This document shows, in pieces, positions 19,901-27,757 of a stretch of 64,000 nt of DNA. The notes beneath the pieces are model-generated. The model worked only from the letters and a program-made list of their open reading frames with translations, made no database searches and was not told the origin of the DNA. Where the stretch lies: assembly GCA_945957605.1 (NCBI GenBank), contig CAMFLR010000004.1, forward strand, positions 496,001 to 560,000, read 5' to 3'. Each line of letters starts with the position of its first letter. Within the stretch, counting starts at the first letter, position 1. Origin of the DNA: an uncultured Isosphaeraceae bacterium. GTDB lineage: Bacteria > Planctomycetota > Planctomycetia > Isosphaerales > Isosphaeraceae. A program made the position numbers and the translations under genes.

Positions 19901-20208
19901 CCGGCGGGGAGTTCGAGCTTGTCCATGTAGATCGAGGCTTTGTCGAACACGCCGTCGTTATCGGTGTCGTCGAGCACCTTGATGTGGTCGTTGGGACCGT
20001 CGCCCGACGTCCATTCGATCACATAAAGCCGAGCGTCGGGACCAAACGTCATCGCAACAGGGTTGATGACGAGCGGTTCGGTCGCTGCGATCTCGACCTT
20101 GAATCCAGGCGCAACGCGATAGCCATTCAACCTTGGATCTGGGGTTTGTGCCTTGATGGAAATCGTTGGAAACGCGATGAAAACAAGGAGCCAATACATC
20201 CGGCGCAT
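16912..20208 (-). CDS. PVC-type membrane-bound dehydrogenase / HEAT repeat / heme-binding protein
   Basis: A 1098-residue exported protein with a signal peptide at residues 1-20. Residues 25-410 form a six-bladed beta-propeller of the 'PVC membrane-bound dehydrogenase' type, with calcium-loop-like D-x-D-x-D-G motifs (DTDNDGVFD, DADGDGKFE). Residues 420-940 are alpha-helical HEAT-type repeats with a coiled-coil segment near 600-640. A c-type cytochrome domain follows: C-A-T-C-H near residue 970, with a candidate distal Met in S-L-M-P-A-G near 1075. Such proteins are a planctomycete hallmark and are thought to oxidise sugar-related substrates and pass electrons to cytochromes; the substrate is unknown. 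GAGGA lies 9 nt before the ATG. Confidence 0.92.
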   Translation of the reverse strand: MRRMYWLLVFIAFPTISIKAQTPDPRLNGYRVAPGFKVEIAATEPLVINPVAMTFGPDARLYVIEWTSGDGPNDHIKVLDDTDNDGVFDKASIYMDKLELPAGLLFWDGWTYISLGHDVVRFKDADGDGKFEKRESIATGFGNDNSHHRVSGLTMGPDGWIYITTGDSDARAKGSDGSTATVLRCGGVFRCKPDGSHMEMVAYGMRNPFGNVAFDDEFHIFHTDNDNEGSPGFTGCRILHVVEGGDYGWRLREGARCCQPDFERATWNGGRPGRLGWITETGRGAPAGLCVLNSGAFPPSTRNLLVYPDVFRKLVRAYKVKESGATYAVDKEFELLASDDPLFRPDDAEMGPDGALYILDWRTDSGGAGKLSGNGQFGWIYKLTWGGTKEEPARKTLDKDRFVKAASFEDAMLATVLRADKAVDFPMRRFAALELIRRVRMRPLDDKARDRLLQVVPTPLAISVLLADRTTEELMQDNWPMTFEQLRGRPAEDLKVRRIALELASRFIRRAKPYPFRVLLEAEHSDPQMARSYAMMLGRLTFLPLEAAPDAQPAPSREELEKREGELRGRGLAVMQTRIRMLNKQIANKAKSPGDAALVAKLENEEAEIQKLEAELLKATPQTYIASLLLKEAEKNASADPFLRDASTRGLERLGKPGLDTLLAAIKSGDKQKTEVALYALQGWRTLEGRDALIAEATTSDPIPVTARVGLFKALRELGPAVPPESLTDWLKNRPEADGPARAEALRVLGAMKARAALALGNLLPALLGDKNTDVRKAALGVAADIRSDELKKTLISMIGSADRGADERSLILAALRGYEAKDLTSLLTDELAKATSNEFKADLLRTIAASDYRAGAKQAETFLSDKDQNLRAVAITILGQKPETALLVAHRFNEGKLPAEDLSRVVEAIRGHATPEIQAATQAMLKSKLLAAPTGEDARRLRDFVGRRGNPNRGKALFLDGKKGGCATCHKLEGVGTAIGPDLTKVYETLTFDKRVESILEPSKEIKEGYNTFKVATTDGRTLSGLLVADTPDGITLKDAQGKEVKIPAKEVDQKGPDKLSLMPAGVVGHLSLDELADLLAFLGDRNAQESLRSNGK

Positions 20209-20349
20209 GTGCGAACATCCTCAAGGCACGACGGGGCACAATCAAATTGTCGGTTCGCCCATGAGGATCCGCTTTTCGAAGCATGGATGCAAGAGGCCAC
20301 GAAAGGCGTCCGATTTCCAATCAACTACTCAGAATGCGATCATTCACCA

Positions 20350-20847
20350 ATGACGGCCGACGAATTTGTTACTGCACTCGCAGAAATTGGCAAGTCTGAC
20401 GTGTCGAAGCGAGTTGAGACGCGTCTGTGGACCAAGATCCGCAAGCGGAAGAAACCCGCATTCGAACATCCGCCCGACCCGATCCTTGACCTGCTTGCGC
20501 GCTATGACGTGTCCAAGGTAAGGTTCTTGCAGATTCAGTTTTCGGAAAACAAGATCGCGGACTACGATCAAATCTGGCACGTCGCCACGAAGGCGACCGA
20601 CGATTTCTTCGTTGAGTCTGGCCGTGTTTTGAAGATGTACTACAAGGAGTGTTTCCCCAGCCAAATCGGTCTCAGCTCCGGTCAGTTTCTTGAGTTGATA
20701 TTAATCTATGCCAAAATGTTATCTCTCACATCCGAGAACTCCACAGGACCTTTTGACCCAGTTTTGGTGGAGTATTCCGAAAAGGCTCACGCTTTAGGTC
20801 CCGGAGTGGCGCCGCTCGACTGGTTCTGGGAAACGGGGCGGCGTTAA
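20350..20847 (+). CDS. Hypothetical protein
   Basis: A 165-residue soluble protein that I do not recognise. It opens with an alpha-helical MTADEFVTALAEIGKS segment, contains a basic cluster (KIRKRKK, residues 35-41) and ends with a Trp-rich tail (LDWFWETGRR). The start is uncertain: an in-frame ATG at 20287 would add 21 residues and neither has a strong ribosome site. The frame stays open far upstream, but that stretch lies antisense to the cytochrome/HEAT gene and does not look like protein. It is divergent from that gene and followed by an AT-rich gap. Small lone genes of this kind are often lineage-restricted. Confidence 0.65.
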   Translation: MTADEFVTALAEIGKSDVSKRVETRLWTKIRKRKKPAFEHPPDPILDLLARYDVSKVRFLQIQFSENKIADYDQIWHVATKATDDFFVESGRVLKMYYKECFPSQIGLSSGQFLELILIYAKMLSLTSENSTGPFDPVLVEYSEKAHALGPGVAPLDWFWETGRR

Positions 20848-21315
20848 GAGACTTTATGGTACTCCTCAATCGGTGAGAGCCGCGCAACAAGAGCGCTAAG
20901 CTTTACCAGAGCGTTATGGCACTAAATATATAGATTTCCGGCCTATCCAAGCTTAATGATGCTTTTTGTAAACAAGCAATCAAGCACGCATTATCCTGGG
21001 CGACGGTATGACGTAAAGCTTTTTGTGAATAGAAATTAAATCAATCTCGATCCGAAATAAAACTGTAAAGCTGGGACGAAAAAGTCAACGCATCATGATT
21101 TTTTAACGCCCCCATGTGTTTTTTGCCAGTAGTGTGTCACGGCCCGCGTAACATGGAGCGGTCAACGATTCTGCGAAGAGTCATCCCTGCGATCGCTGTT
21201 CGATCATGGATGCGGTTTTGAGCGTTTGTTGGTCGGTCACGGACGAGCGCGTCGTTCCGGTTCACGCGAACCTGAGCGTGTCCCCCTTCCGCTTTGCAAC
21301 TCGAGGAGCTTGTCG
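20848..21315 (+). other. AT-rich intergenic region upstream of the exported giant
   Basis: A 468-nt stretch with no convincing gene. Bases 20920-21120 are clearly richer in A and T than the surrounding DNA (TAAATATATAG, AAATTAAATCAAT, TGATTTTTTAACG). GCTTTTTGT followed by AA or GAA occurs twice, at 20961 and 21018, about 57 nt apart. It should hold the promoter of the exported protein at 21316, but I cannot place -35/-10 boxes with confidence. Confidence 0.45.
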
Positions 21316-23880
21316 ATGCGTTTACATCCGCGACGAACCGCGTATGCGCGCCCTCGCCATATTCACGCCAAGCGCACAAGAGCCTTGAATTTCGACATAC
21401 TCGACGACCGCATTTTGTTGTCGGTCGGATCGGGCGGTGAGGTCACCCTTGCTGGCCACACGGTACAGTCCGCCCTTCCGATTTCGCTCCTGCCGATGCA
21501 ACCGTTCACGCTTCCCGGCTCTTTCCACAAAGGAAAGCCGATCGACAGTTGGTCGGAGAAGCTCCAAGCCGGCGACAACCTGGCGATCAGCGTCAAACAA
21601 GACAGCACGACGAGCGATCCGCTGCGCATCGAGGTCCTGTCGGCGAGTGGGAAACTCCTCGCGAAGTCGGACGTTGGAACCGACCCGCAGCTCTTCTTCG
21701 CCGCGCAAAAAACCGGCAAGTACATCGTCGAGGTGATCGACAAGACTCCCAAGGCGAAGGGCACAGCGCATTACGAACTCACGCTTCAGGAATTCGCCAT
21801 CAACACCGGCACGCCGCTCGCCAGCGCGACACAGGAAATGGGCAAGCGCTGGGCGTGGGTCGACGGCAACACGCTGACAATTGTTGACCCCAGCGGCCAG
21901 GGGTTCGGCATTACGTCAAACTGGACGAAGACGGTTCAAACCGATCCGTCAACCGGATTGCAGTTCGCCACGTACACGACCGACGGCACGTCGACGATCA
22001 CCATGTCTGTTGCGAACGATCTGATGCCCTCGGGGCCAATGAGCCACGGCGCGACGGACCATATGACGATGACGATCACCGGTCCCATGACCATCGCGAC
22101 CGATCCCGGCCAATGGGGTGGTGACGCGGGCACAATCGCATGGACGGCGTTCGGCGGCGAGAGCACGCCCATTCCGCAAATGCCGGTGCTGCAGATCGCC
22201 TCGTCCGGAATCCATACGGACTTGGCCACTGTCAGCCAGGTGAAGCCAGCCGATAGTCAGACACTGAGCAGCGTCGATGCGACGCAGCTCTTCAATATGT
22301 ATTCATCGCAGTACGGCTTGGGCGTCACCGATTCGGGACTGAATTTCGGCATGGCGTCGGGCGCGGCGATCATGGCGATGCCCAGCTACGCGAAGATTCC
22401 GCTTCGGCCCGACGGCACTTATTTCTATGCGCAGTATAACTCGGCAGCTTCGATTCAATTCGGCGGCGCGACGGCCACTGCGAGCAAAGCTCAAACGGTC
22501 ACGATCATCATCGATCCGTCCGACCCCTTCCTTTACGTTGCGGGCGGGCCGATTGCGTTCGGCGCTTCAATGAATGGGCTGATTCCGTTTGTCGCCGCGT
22601 CGAGTGCCTACACAGGGCCGAGGTTCTCCGGCCATCTCTATGGGGCGATTCAGGGTATTCAGATCGGTGATTTGCCGTTGCAGGCGAGCGGCGACCAGTT
22701 GATCAATCTCGACCCCAACGGAACGGGCCACCTCTTTGGTCTGGGCGGCAACGCCTCGCCGTTGTTCACCACGGCCGGCCTCAAGGTCGCGCTACCGAGC
22801 TTGGGCATCGGCGTCGATGGAACTCTCTCCGCAGGCGAAACGCTCGACGGCGTCTCGTTCACGATTCCGCTCGGAAGCGCAACGGCGTCGTATGTTTCGC
22901 CCGGCGCGGATCCAATTTACGTGCTCAAGCCGCAGTATCTCGGAAAAGGATTGCTCCCGACGATTCCCAAAGCCCTCCTGATCGCTTTCCAGTCTACATT
23001 CACCTACCGCAAGAGCACTATTCCTGGCATCCCCAGCATTCGTATCCCCACCGGAACCGTGGAAAATGCCGACGCGTACATGCCGGGCCCTCAAACAACT
23101 CCACGCGCGGGGGCGCTTGCATTGGCGGGGAGCACGACAAACCCGCTTGCGGGAACGCCGGTAGCCTCGTTCTTCCAGGGAACTCAGTTTTCATTCTCGG
23201 CCGGTTCGTACGGGAACACCCTGAGCGACCTCGCAAACAACATCCAGGCAACGTATCACTACCAGCAAGGGCAGGCGATCAAGTTCGGCTCGTACAGCTT
23301 CGGCGGCCCTTCGCAATCTTTTGACATCACCGCTAACAGCAGCTCGGTGACATTCTCAGGCACGACGGACGTGTTCGTAGGCACCGCGACTGTCAGCGGC
23401 AACGTCAGCCTGCAAACCGGTGCGTTCATGCTGATCGCTACGCTCAATTCGGGTAGCGGAAATATCTCGATCTTGTCGGACGACTCGTCCTTGACCACGA
23501 GTTCGGCGACTGTCGTCTTCGCCAATAATCCCAGCGCAAACGGTAGTCCCAACTTCAGCTTCTACGTGAACTTGAGTATCGGGTTCGACGACGAAAGCGA
23601 CTTCCACACGCCAGACGTCGATCTTGGAGCCTTTACTATTCCCGGGATCGACCTTGGGAATTACGGCGTCTATGGCAACGTGAGCGGAACGATTTATATC
23701 GATCCGTCCAACAGCACATATACGGGAAGCATCACAGCTACGGGCGGACTCGTTCTCGCCGGGAAGCGTGTGAGCGGCACCCTCTCGTCGTCGTTCAGCA
23801 ACGACGTCATCTCGGCGGGAGCCAACGTCGGCATTCCTGGGCTGTACACGAAGTTCATCGGCGTGTCGTTCACGCTCTAA
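21316..23880 (+). CDS. Large exported protein with planctomycete N-terminal sorting motif
   Basis: An 854-residue protein. The basic N-terminus (residues 1-23, rich in Arg and His) leads into L-N-F-D-I-L-D-D-R-I-L-L-S (24-36), the planctomycete L-E-x-L-E-x-R-x-L-L-S type motif found at the start of many large surface proteins. The remainder is low in Cys, rich in Ser, Thr, Gly and Ala, and mostly beta-strand; residues 70-165 look like a pre-peptidase-type beta sandwich (DNLAISVKQ, YIVEVID). The last 350 residues carry repeated G-x-x-S-x-T strands of barrel-like or adhesin-like character. The start is fixed by GAGGAG 7 nt before the ATG. Likely surface-exposed or secreted; function unknown. 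Confidence 0.88.
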   Translation: MRLHPRRTAYARPRHIHAKRTRALNFDILDDRILLSVGSGGEVTLAGHTVQSALPISLLPMQPFTLPGSFHKGKPIDSWSEKLQAGDNLAISVKQDSTTSDPLRIEVLSASGKLLAKSDVGTDPQLFFAAQKTGKYIVEVIDKTPKAKGTAHYELTLQEFAINTGTPLASATQEMGKRWAWVDGNTLTIVDPSGQGFGITSNWTKTVQTDPSTGLQFATYTTDGTSTITMSVANDLMPSGPMSHGATDHMTMTITGPMTIATDPGQWGGDAGTIAWTAFGGESTPIPQMPVLQIASSGIHTDLATVSQVKPADSQTLSSVDATQLFNMYSSQYGLGVTDSGLNFGMASGAAIMAMPSYAKIPLRPDGTYFYAQYNSAASIQFGGATATASKAQTVTIIIDPSDPFLYVAGGPIAFGASMNGLIPFVAASSAYTGPRFSGHLYGAIQGIQIGDLPLQASGDQLINLDPNGTGHLFGLGGNASPLFTTAGLKVALPSLGIGVDGTLSAGETLDGVSFTIPLGSATASYVSPGADPIYVLKPQYLGKGLLPTIPKALLIAFQSTFTYRKSTIPGIPSIRIPTGTVENADAYMPGPQTTPRAGALALAGSTTNPLAGTPVASFFQGTQFSFSAGSYGNTLSDLANNIQATYHYQQGQAIKFGSYSFGGPSQSFDITANSSSVTFSGTTDVFVGTATVSGNVSLQTGAFMLIATLNSGSGNISILSDDSSLTTSSATVVFANNPSANGSPNFSFYVNLSIGFDDESDFHTPDVDLGAFTIPGIDLGNYGVYGNVSGTIYIDPSNSTYTGSITATGGLVLAGKRVSGTLSSSFSNDVISAGANVGIPGLYTKFIGVSFTL

Positions 23881-23938
23881 GCTCGACAACTCGAGGGCGA
23901 CGTTCGGCCTGTTATATCGGGTCGAACGTTGCGGCCTT

Positions 23939-24133
23939 CTAGCGCAATAGACTCGTCAACAAATAAACAACAAGTCCGATTCCCAGTCCGGCGCGAAACC
24001 AGCGCTTCGTGAGATCGTTGCGTAACTTCGATTTTGGTTCTGTAACGGTCGGCACACGCTCCCAACGACGCCATACGACGTGAGTGACGCGCACCTGGTT
24101 TTTACCGGCCAGTCGTCGCGATTCGTCGATCAT
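23939..24133 (-). CDS. Small single-pass membrane protein
   Basis: A 64-residue protein with a basic, soluble first 45 residues and a C-terminal hydrophobic helix at about 47-63 (RAGLGIGLVVYLLTSLL), which would place it as a tail-anchored small membrane protein. Coding is supported by a strong GGAGG 8 nt before the ATG at 24133. No family is recognised. It ends 58 nt from the convergent end of the exported giant, with its own upstream gene (flgM) 137 nt away on the same strand. The alternative is a chance frame, but the ribosome site together with the clean terminal helix argues for a real gene. Confidence 0.6.
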   Translation of the reverse strand: MIDESRRLAGKNQVRVTHVVWRRWERVPTVTEPKSKLRNDLTKRWFRAGLGIGLVVYLLTSLLR

Positions 24134-24269
24134 CGCGTTCGCCTCCGCGATAATGCAACCCCGGGTCCTTCCGGTGAGTATTCAACGACGAATCGGCCGG
24201 TCGGATCAGTCGTGTGGATCTCACGACATCCGGCCGGCCGACGTGTCTTGATTCAGGCGGGGTGATCGA

Positions 24270-24554
24270 TCACCAGCCGCTGAGCTCGTCCATGAGGCGA
24301 TCGAGGGCCATCTCGAGCTTGGCGGGCGTCTCATAGGTGCCCGACGCGATCTCGCGACGAATCGCCTCAACCTTTTCGTGACGAATTTCGGGCAGCCGGC
24401 TGATGCCGTCGAGCATCTTGCCCAGCGGGCTGATCTCGACGTGATCACGCGGCGCTCCCGCATGGACGTTCTGGCCAGCGTCAACCGAGAAAGCAGCCAG
24501 TCGCGGGTAAATCGGTTGGGGGCCTTGCGTTCCCCCGGCTCCGTAGACTTCCAT
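24270..24554 (-). CDS. flgM: FlgM-family anti-sigma-28 factor
   Basis: A protein of about 94 residues. The C-terminal half follows the FlgM pattern: D-H-V-E-I-S-P-L-G-K near residue 47, P-E-I-R-H-E-K-V-E-A-I-R-R-E-I-A-S-G-T-Y near 65 and a final helix E-M-A-L-D-R-L-M-D-E-L. FlgM binds the flagellar sigma factor FliA until the hook-basal body is complete. The start at 24554 is set by GGGAGG 5-6 nt upstream. The N-terminal half is Gly/Pro-rich, as is usual for the unstructured part. No other flagellar gene is in the window, so this copy is isolated; it could serve flagella encoded elsewhere or another sigma factor. Confidence 0.85.
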   Translation of the reverse strand: MEVYGAGGTQGPQPIYPRLAAFSVDAGQNVHAGAPRDHVEISPLGKMLDGISRLPEIRHEKVEAIRREIASGTYETPAKLEMALDRLMDELSGW

Positions 24555-24908
24555 GTAAGCCTCCCCTATCTGGTGTTCGGCCGGTAGCTCCACTACCAGC
24601 GCCCCCAGCGTTGCGAATCAAGGACTGAACCATCCCGCGGAGCTCACTTCCAGCCGCCACTACCCTTCATCCGGGTCAGCAGCTTCGTCTCCGCCGCGGT
24701 GCCAGAGAAAACTCGTCTCCAGCGTCCACACTCTTATCATCGACCGGAAGATGGGCCGAATTTAACTTTCCGATCGAAAATCATGCCCTTTTTCCGCGAT
24801 TTGACGTAACTCATTGGCTGCTCACACTTCCAGTCCTGAACACTCGGCCAGAGGTTTGCCCGATCCGACCAACTGATACACCCGTTATCTTTGCGCTGCT
24901 TCTCTGTC
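24555..24908 (-). other. flgM: Non-coding gap between mlaD and flgM
   Basis: A 354-nt stretch without a convincing gene. It should contain the flgM promoter. On the minus strand AAAGTTAAATT occurs about 215 nt before the flgM start, but the spacing to any GCCGATAA-like box does not fit a sigma-28 promoter. No strong terminator hairpin for mlaD was found. Confidence 0.4.
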
Positions 24909-26189
24909 TTAACGCCGAGTGCTTCGACTGGGCTTCAGCGACTCGGCGAGATTTTGAGAAGTCGTCGAAAGCTTGCTCGTGATTACATTGATGTCGCGCT
25001 GGATTTCGACGAGCGCCGCCTGATTCTGCGCGGTCTGCGGCCGAGCACGCATCGCTTCGAGAGTTTGCACGGCGTCGTTCAGTTCCTTGGCGCCCTTCAC
25101 GAACACCTGAGCCGAGTCATACGCCGCTTGCACGCGGATATCCTCAGGCGTCGGTTTGTAGAAGGGGCTCAGGACGAATGGGTTGGCGAAGATTTTCTGG
25201 ACGAGCTTGTCGGCCCAGTCGGTCGCGTCACGCACGTTGGAAACGGTGCGCTGGATGTCGGTTTTGTTGCGGGCGATCAGTTCGCTGGTCTGATCGGCGA
25301 TTTGATCGGCCTGATAGAGCACGCGGTCGAGCCGGGCTCGGGTGACTTCCGCACCATCAAGGATCTTTTCGAGCTTCGCGCGATCCCTGGTGATCATATC
25401 GTTCGCGGTCGCCGTCAGGTCTCGAACGCTCGCAAGCGTGTTGCGAATGCTTTCGCGATTCTCATTGAGAATGCCACTGACCTGGGTCGTCAGAGATTCA
25501 ACCCGTGCGAGCGATGCCTCAACCTTCGGAGCCGCGGCATTTGCACGACGTGCAACATCCTCGATGTGCCCCGCCGTACCTTCGATCGACGGCCTGACCG
25601 CTTCGATCGTATCCTTCAAGCCGCCCGTCGTGTCTGAGACATTCGCGAGAATGGTCCGAATTCGCGGTCCCGCCTTGTCGACAGTTTCGCGCACCTCGGC
25701 GATCGTATGGCTCAGGTGGTTGCGTTCGACCGGCCCAAGACCGACCTGTTCGAGAATCGGATCGAAGAATGTCGACTCGATCCCTTGGATCACCTGACCA
25801 GGGACGAGTGCGACGGTCGACTTGCCTGACGAGACGATATTCACGCGGGCCGAGCCAGTAATGCTTGCCTGAATTGTGATCTTGGCGTCTTGCTTCAGCT
25901 TGGAGGCGAGGTCGACGGGAACGGAGATCGTCACGCGAGCTCGAAGATTGCCATCGACCTCGGCGAGTGTCACGTCGGTGACTCGACCTGCGTCGATGCC
26001 GGCGATTCGCACGGGGCTGCCGGGCCGAACACCCTGGCCGTCTTTGAAGTCGACTTCAATCGACTGCCGCGAGGTGAGGAATCCGGGGCCGTCGCCGGCG
26101 AGCACCAGGAGTGCGATCAGGCCGCCGAGGGCGACAACCGCCACCAGGCCGACGCGCACCTCGTGCCCCGTCTGTCGAGGACTGCTCAT
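24909..26189 (-). CDS. mlaD: MlaD-like MCE-domain protein
   Basis: A 426-residue protein with one N-terminal membrane helix (residues 11-30, VRVGLVAVVALGGLIALLVLAG). The MCE domain spans about residues 38-115 (I-E-V-D-F-K-D-G-Q-G-V-R-P-G-S-P-V-R-I-A-G core), followed by a long helical coiled region (about 150-420) with a Gly-break and an Asn/Thr-rich heptad pattern. MCE proteins form periplasmic hexamers that shuttle phospholipids between membranes. E. coli MlaD is about 183 residues, so the helical tail suggests a long needle-like or tunnel-forming type, as in PqiB or YebT. The start is at AAGGAG (7 nt). It lies 47 nt after mlaE. Confidence 0.92.
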   Translation of the reverse strand: MSSPRQTGHEVRVGLVAVVALGGLIALLVLAGDGPGFLTSRQSIEVDFKDGQGVRPGSPVRIAGIDAGRVTDVTLAEVDGNLRARVTISVPVDLASKLKQDAKITIQASITGSARVNIVSSGKSTVALVPGQVIQGIESTFFDPILEQVGLGPVERNHLSHTIAEVRETVDKAGPRIRTILANVSDTTGGLKDTIEAVRPSIEGTAGHIEDVARRANAAAPKVEASLARVESLTTQVSGILNENRESIRNTLASVRDLTATANDMITRDRAKLEKILDGAEVTRARLDRVLYQADQIADQTSELIARNKTDIQRTVSNVRDATDWADKLVQKIFANPFVLSPFYKPTPEDIRVQAAYDSAQVFVKGAKELNDAVQTLEAMRARPQTAQNQAALVEIQRDINVITSKLSTTSQNLAESLKPSRSTRR

Positions 26190-26236
26190 TGGCCCGCTCC
26201 TTCGTTTGTACGAAGCGACATCCGTGTCTCTCTTAC

Positions 26237-27127
26237 TTATAACGAAGGGGGTGTGAGAACCGTCGGCCCGAACGCCGGACCCGCCTGGTAGAAGATGAGG
26301 AACCACGAGCTATTGACGACAAGAATCGCAATGCCGCCGAGCGTCGCAGCTCGAAGCGCACTGTTGCCGATGATCTCGTCATTCGCCTCGGTACGAAGCC
26401 CCTCGTAGCATGCAATCCACGACGTGAAGAAGCCGAAGAGCATCCCTTTCAGGAACACCCCAACGACGTCACGCACCCAGAGCATTTGCATGAACATATC
26501 GAAGAAGCCGGGCGTGCTAACCTTGAGCATCCCGGCGGCTACGCCGTAACCGACTGCGATTCCAACCAGCGATCCCCAAACGCCCATCACCGGTCCCGCG
26601 AGTACTGCGGCGATCATGCGCGAGGCGGCGAGTCGGGAAGGTTCGATGGCAGTCCGCAGTTCCGCACTCTGGCCCAAAACAACCGAGCGATCCGGAATCC
26701 ATTCGGGATCGCGGTCGTGAATGTCGCGGTCGGGCTTGCGCAGCTCGCTCGTGAACATTGCGCCATAGAGGCCGGTAAGCACCATCGCCGACATGAGCGG
26801 GGCGACGTTGCGAATCAAACCGACGCCGACCACAGGGCCGATGCCGTCGAGAAACGTGGCACCGAAGTAGGCCTGCATCGCCAGAAATGAGCCGAGGCCG
26901 ACGTGCAGGATGGCAATCAGCGGAATGCCGAAATGAAAAATCCGGTCCATCTGATGCGTGACCGCTTTGCCGAGGGCAGGGGCGTCACGTTCGGGCCGGA
27001 AGATGCAGCGAATGACCTTGAGGCCGAGGACACCCATGCCGCCCAGGTAATGGACGACGTTGAGAATCGTACGGCCGATCGATTCGAACGGTCTGAGCAA
27101 CGGGGCAGTGGTCGACAGGGCGGTCAT
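26237..27127 (-). CDS. mlaE: MlaE-like permease of an MCE lipid transporter
   Basis: A 296-residue integral membrane protein of the MlaE family, the membrane part of an ABC transporter that moves phospholipids through an MCE complex. About five membrane helices are visible (near residues 70-92, 105-130, 175-200, 225-250 and 268-288), with the family's G-I-P-L-I-A-I-L-H-V-G-L-G start. The expected R-E-L-G-P-like motif reads R-N-V-A-P here, and the segment after S-E-L-R (P-D-R-D-I-H-D-R-D and on) is about 14 residues longer than in E. coli MlaE. mlaD follows at 47 nt. No mlaF ATPase is adjacent. Confidence 0.9.
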   Translation of the reverse strand: MTALSTTAPLLRPFESIGRTILNVVHYLGGMGVLGLKVIRCIFRPERDAPALGKAVTHQMDRIFHFGIPLIAILHVGLGSFLAMQAYFGATFLDGIGPVVGVGLIRNVAPLMSAMVLTGLYGAMFTSELRKPDRDIHDRDPEWIPDRSVVLGQSAELRTAIEPSRLAASRMIAAVLAGPVMGVWGSLVGIAVGYGVAAGMLKVSTPGFFDMFMQMLWVRDVVGVFLKGMLFGFFTSWIACYEGLRTEANDEIIGNSALRAATLGGIAILVVNSSWFLIFYQAGPAFGPTVLTPPSL

Positions 27128-27171
27128 GATCGGCCCTCCGTGGCCGGGTTCGGTCGGTTGCGCGGCGAACT

Positions 27172-27570
27172 TTAACGTTTTCGCCGCGACCTGACCAGCC
27201 CGTCTTGCGACGCAACTGCTGGTTGGCTCTTCGACTTCTCAGCCCACCAGGCCTTCCACTTCGCAACAGCGGGCGCACGCTGTTCGGGCTCGCCCCAGGC
27301 GATGAAGCCAAAATCTTGCCTGGTGCGTGTCTTCAGATTCTCATTTGCAGTCATGCGAACGACGGCGTCTTTGTCATCCAGCCCCTGAATCCAGGCCGGA
27401 ATCGCAATGGCGTCGGGCTGATTCTCGCCCAATCCCACTGCGCCAGCGCGTACAACAGGCGCAGGGTTGAGCATGTCGCGAAAGTTGCGCGGCCGAAGAC
27501 TCGAACATCCACTTGCGCAACAAATACCAGTGAGAATCCCAGCGAAAGCAACGAAACGCCACCTATCCAT
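27172..27570 (-). CDS. Small lipoprotein
   Basis: A 132-residue probable lipoprotein. The signal sequence (residues 1-18, FVAFAGILTGICC) ends in a lipobox-like A-S-G-C near residues 19-22, so maturation by lipoprotein signal peptidase is expected. The rest carries D-D-K-D-A-V-V-R-M-T-A-N-E-N-L and W-K-A-W-W motifs that recall one HEAT-like repeat; I do not know the family. The start at 27570 follows AAGGAAGGGG, about 9 nt away; in-frame text upstream of it is not protein-like. It lies 44 nt before mlaE on the same strand and may be part of that transport unit. mqnE is divergent. Confidence 0.75.
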   Translation of the reverse strand: MDRWRFVAFAGILTGICCASGCSSLRPRNFRDMLNPAPVVRAGAVGLGENQPDAIAIPAWIQGLDDKDAVVRMTANENLKTRTRQDFGFIAWGEPEQRAPAVAKWKAWWAEKSKSQPAVASQDGLVRSRRKR

Positions 27571-27757
27571 GGTGGGACACCCCTTCCTTGAGGTCGATCC
27601 TTGTTCGTGGCGCGCGGAGATTAGCGTTTTGGGAAAGATCGGGCAAGCCGGATCGACCTGGCGCTGGCACACAATCGCTCCGAGCCTTGATGATTCGTTC
27701 AATTCGGACTAAAATAACGGACAGAATCGGCAAGTGGATGTGCAGGAGGGCGGGGTG

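Noticed and set aside
19543-20349. Long N-terminal extension of the 20350 gene
   Set aside because: It lies antisense to the cytochrome/HEAT gene and its text shows no domain; only the part after 20350 looks like protein.
24700-24780. Possible sigma-28 promoter before flgM
   Set aside because: AAAGTTAAATT resembles the -35 box, but no GCCGATAA-like box occurs at the required 11-nt spacing.
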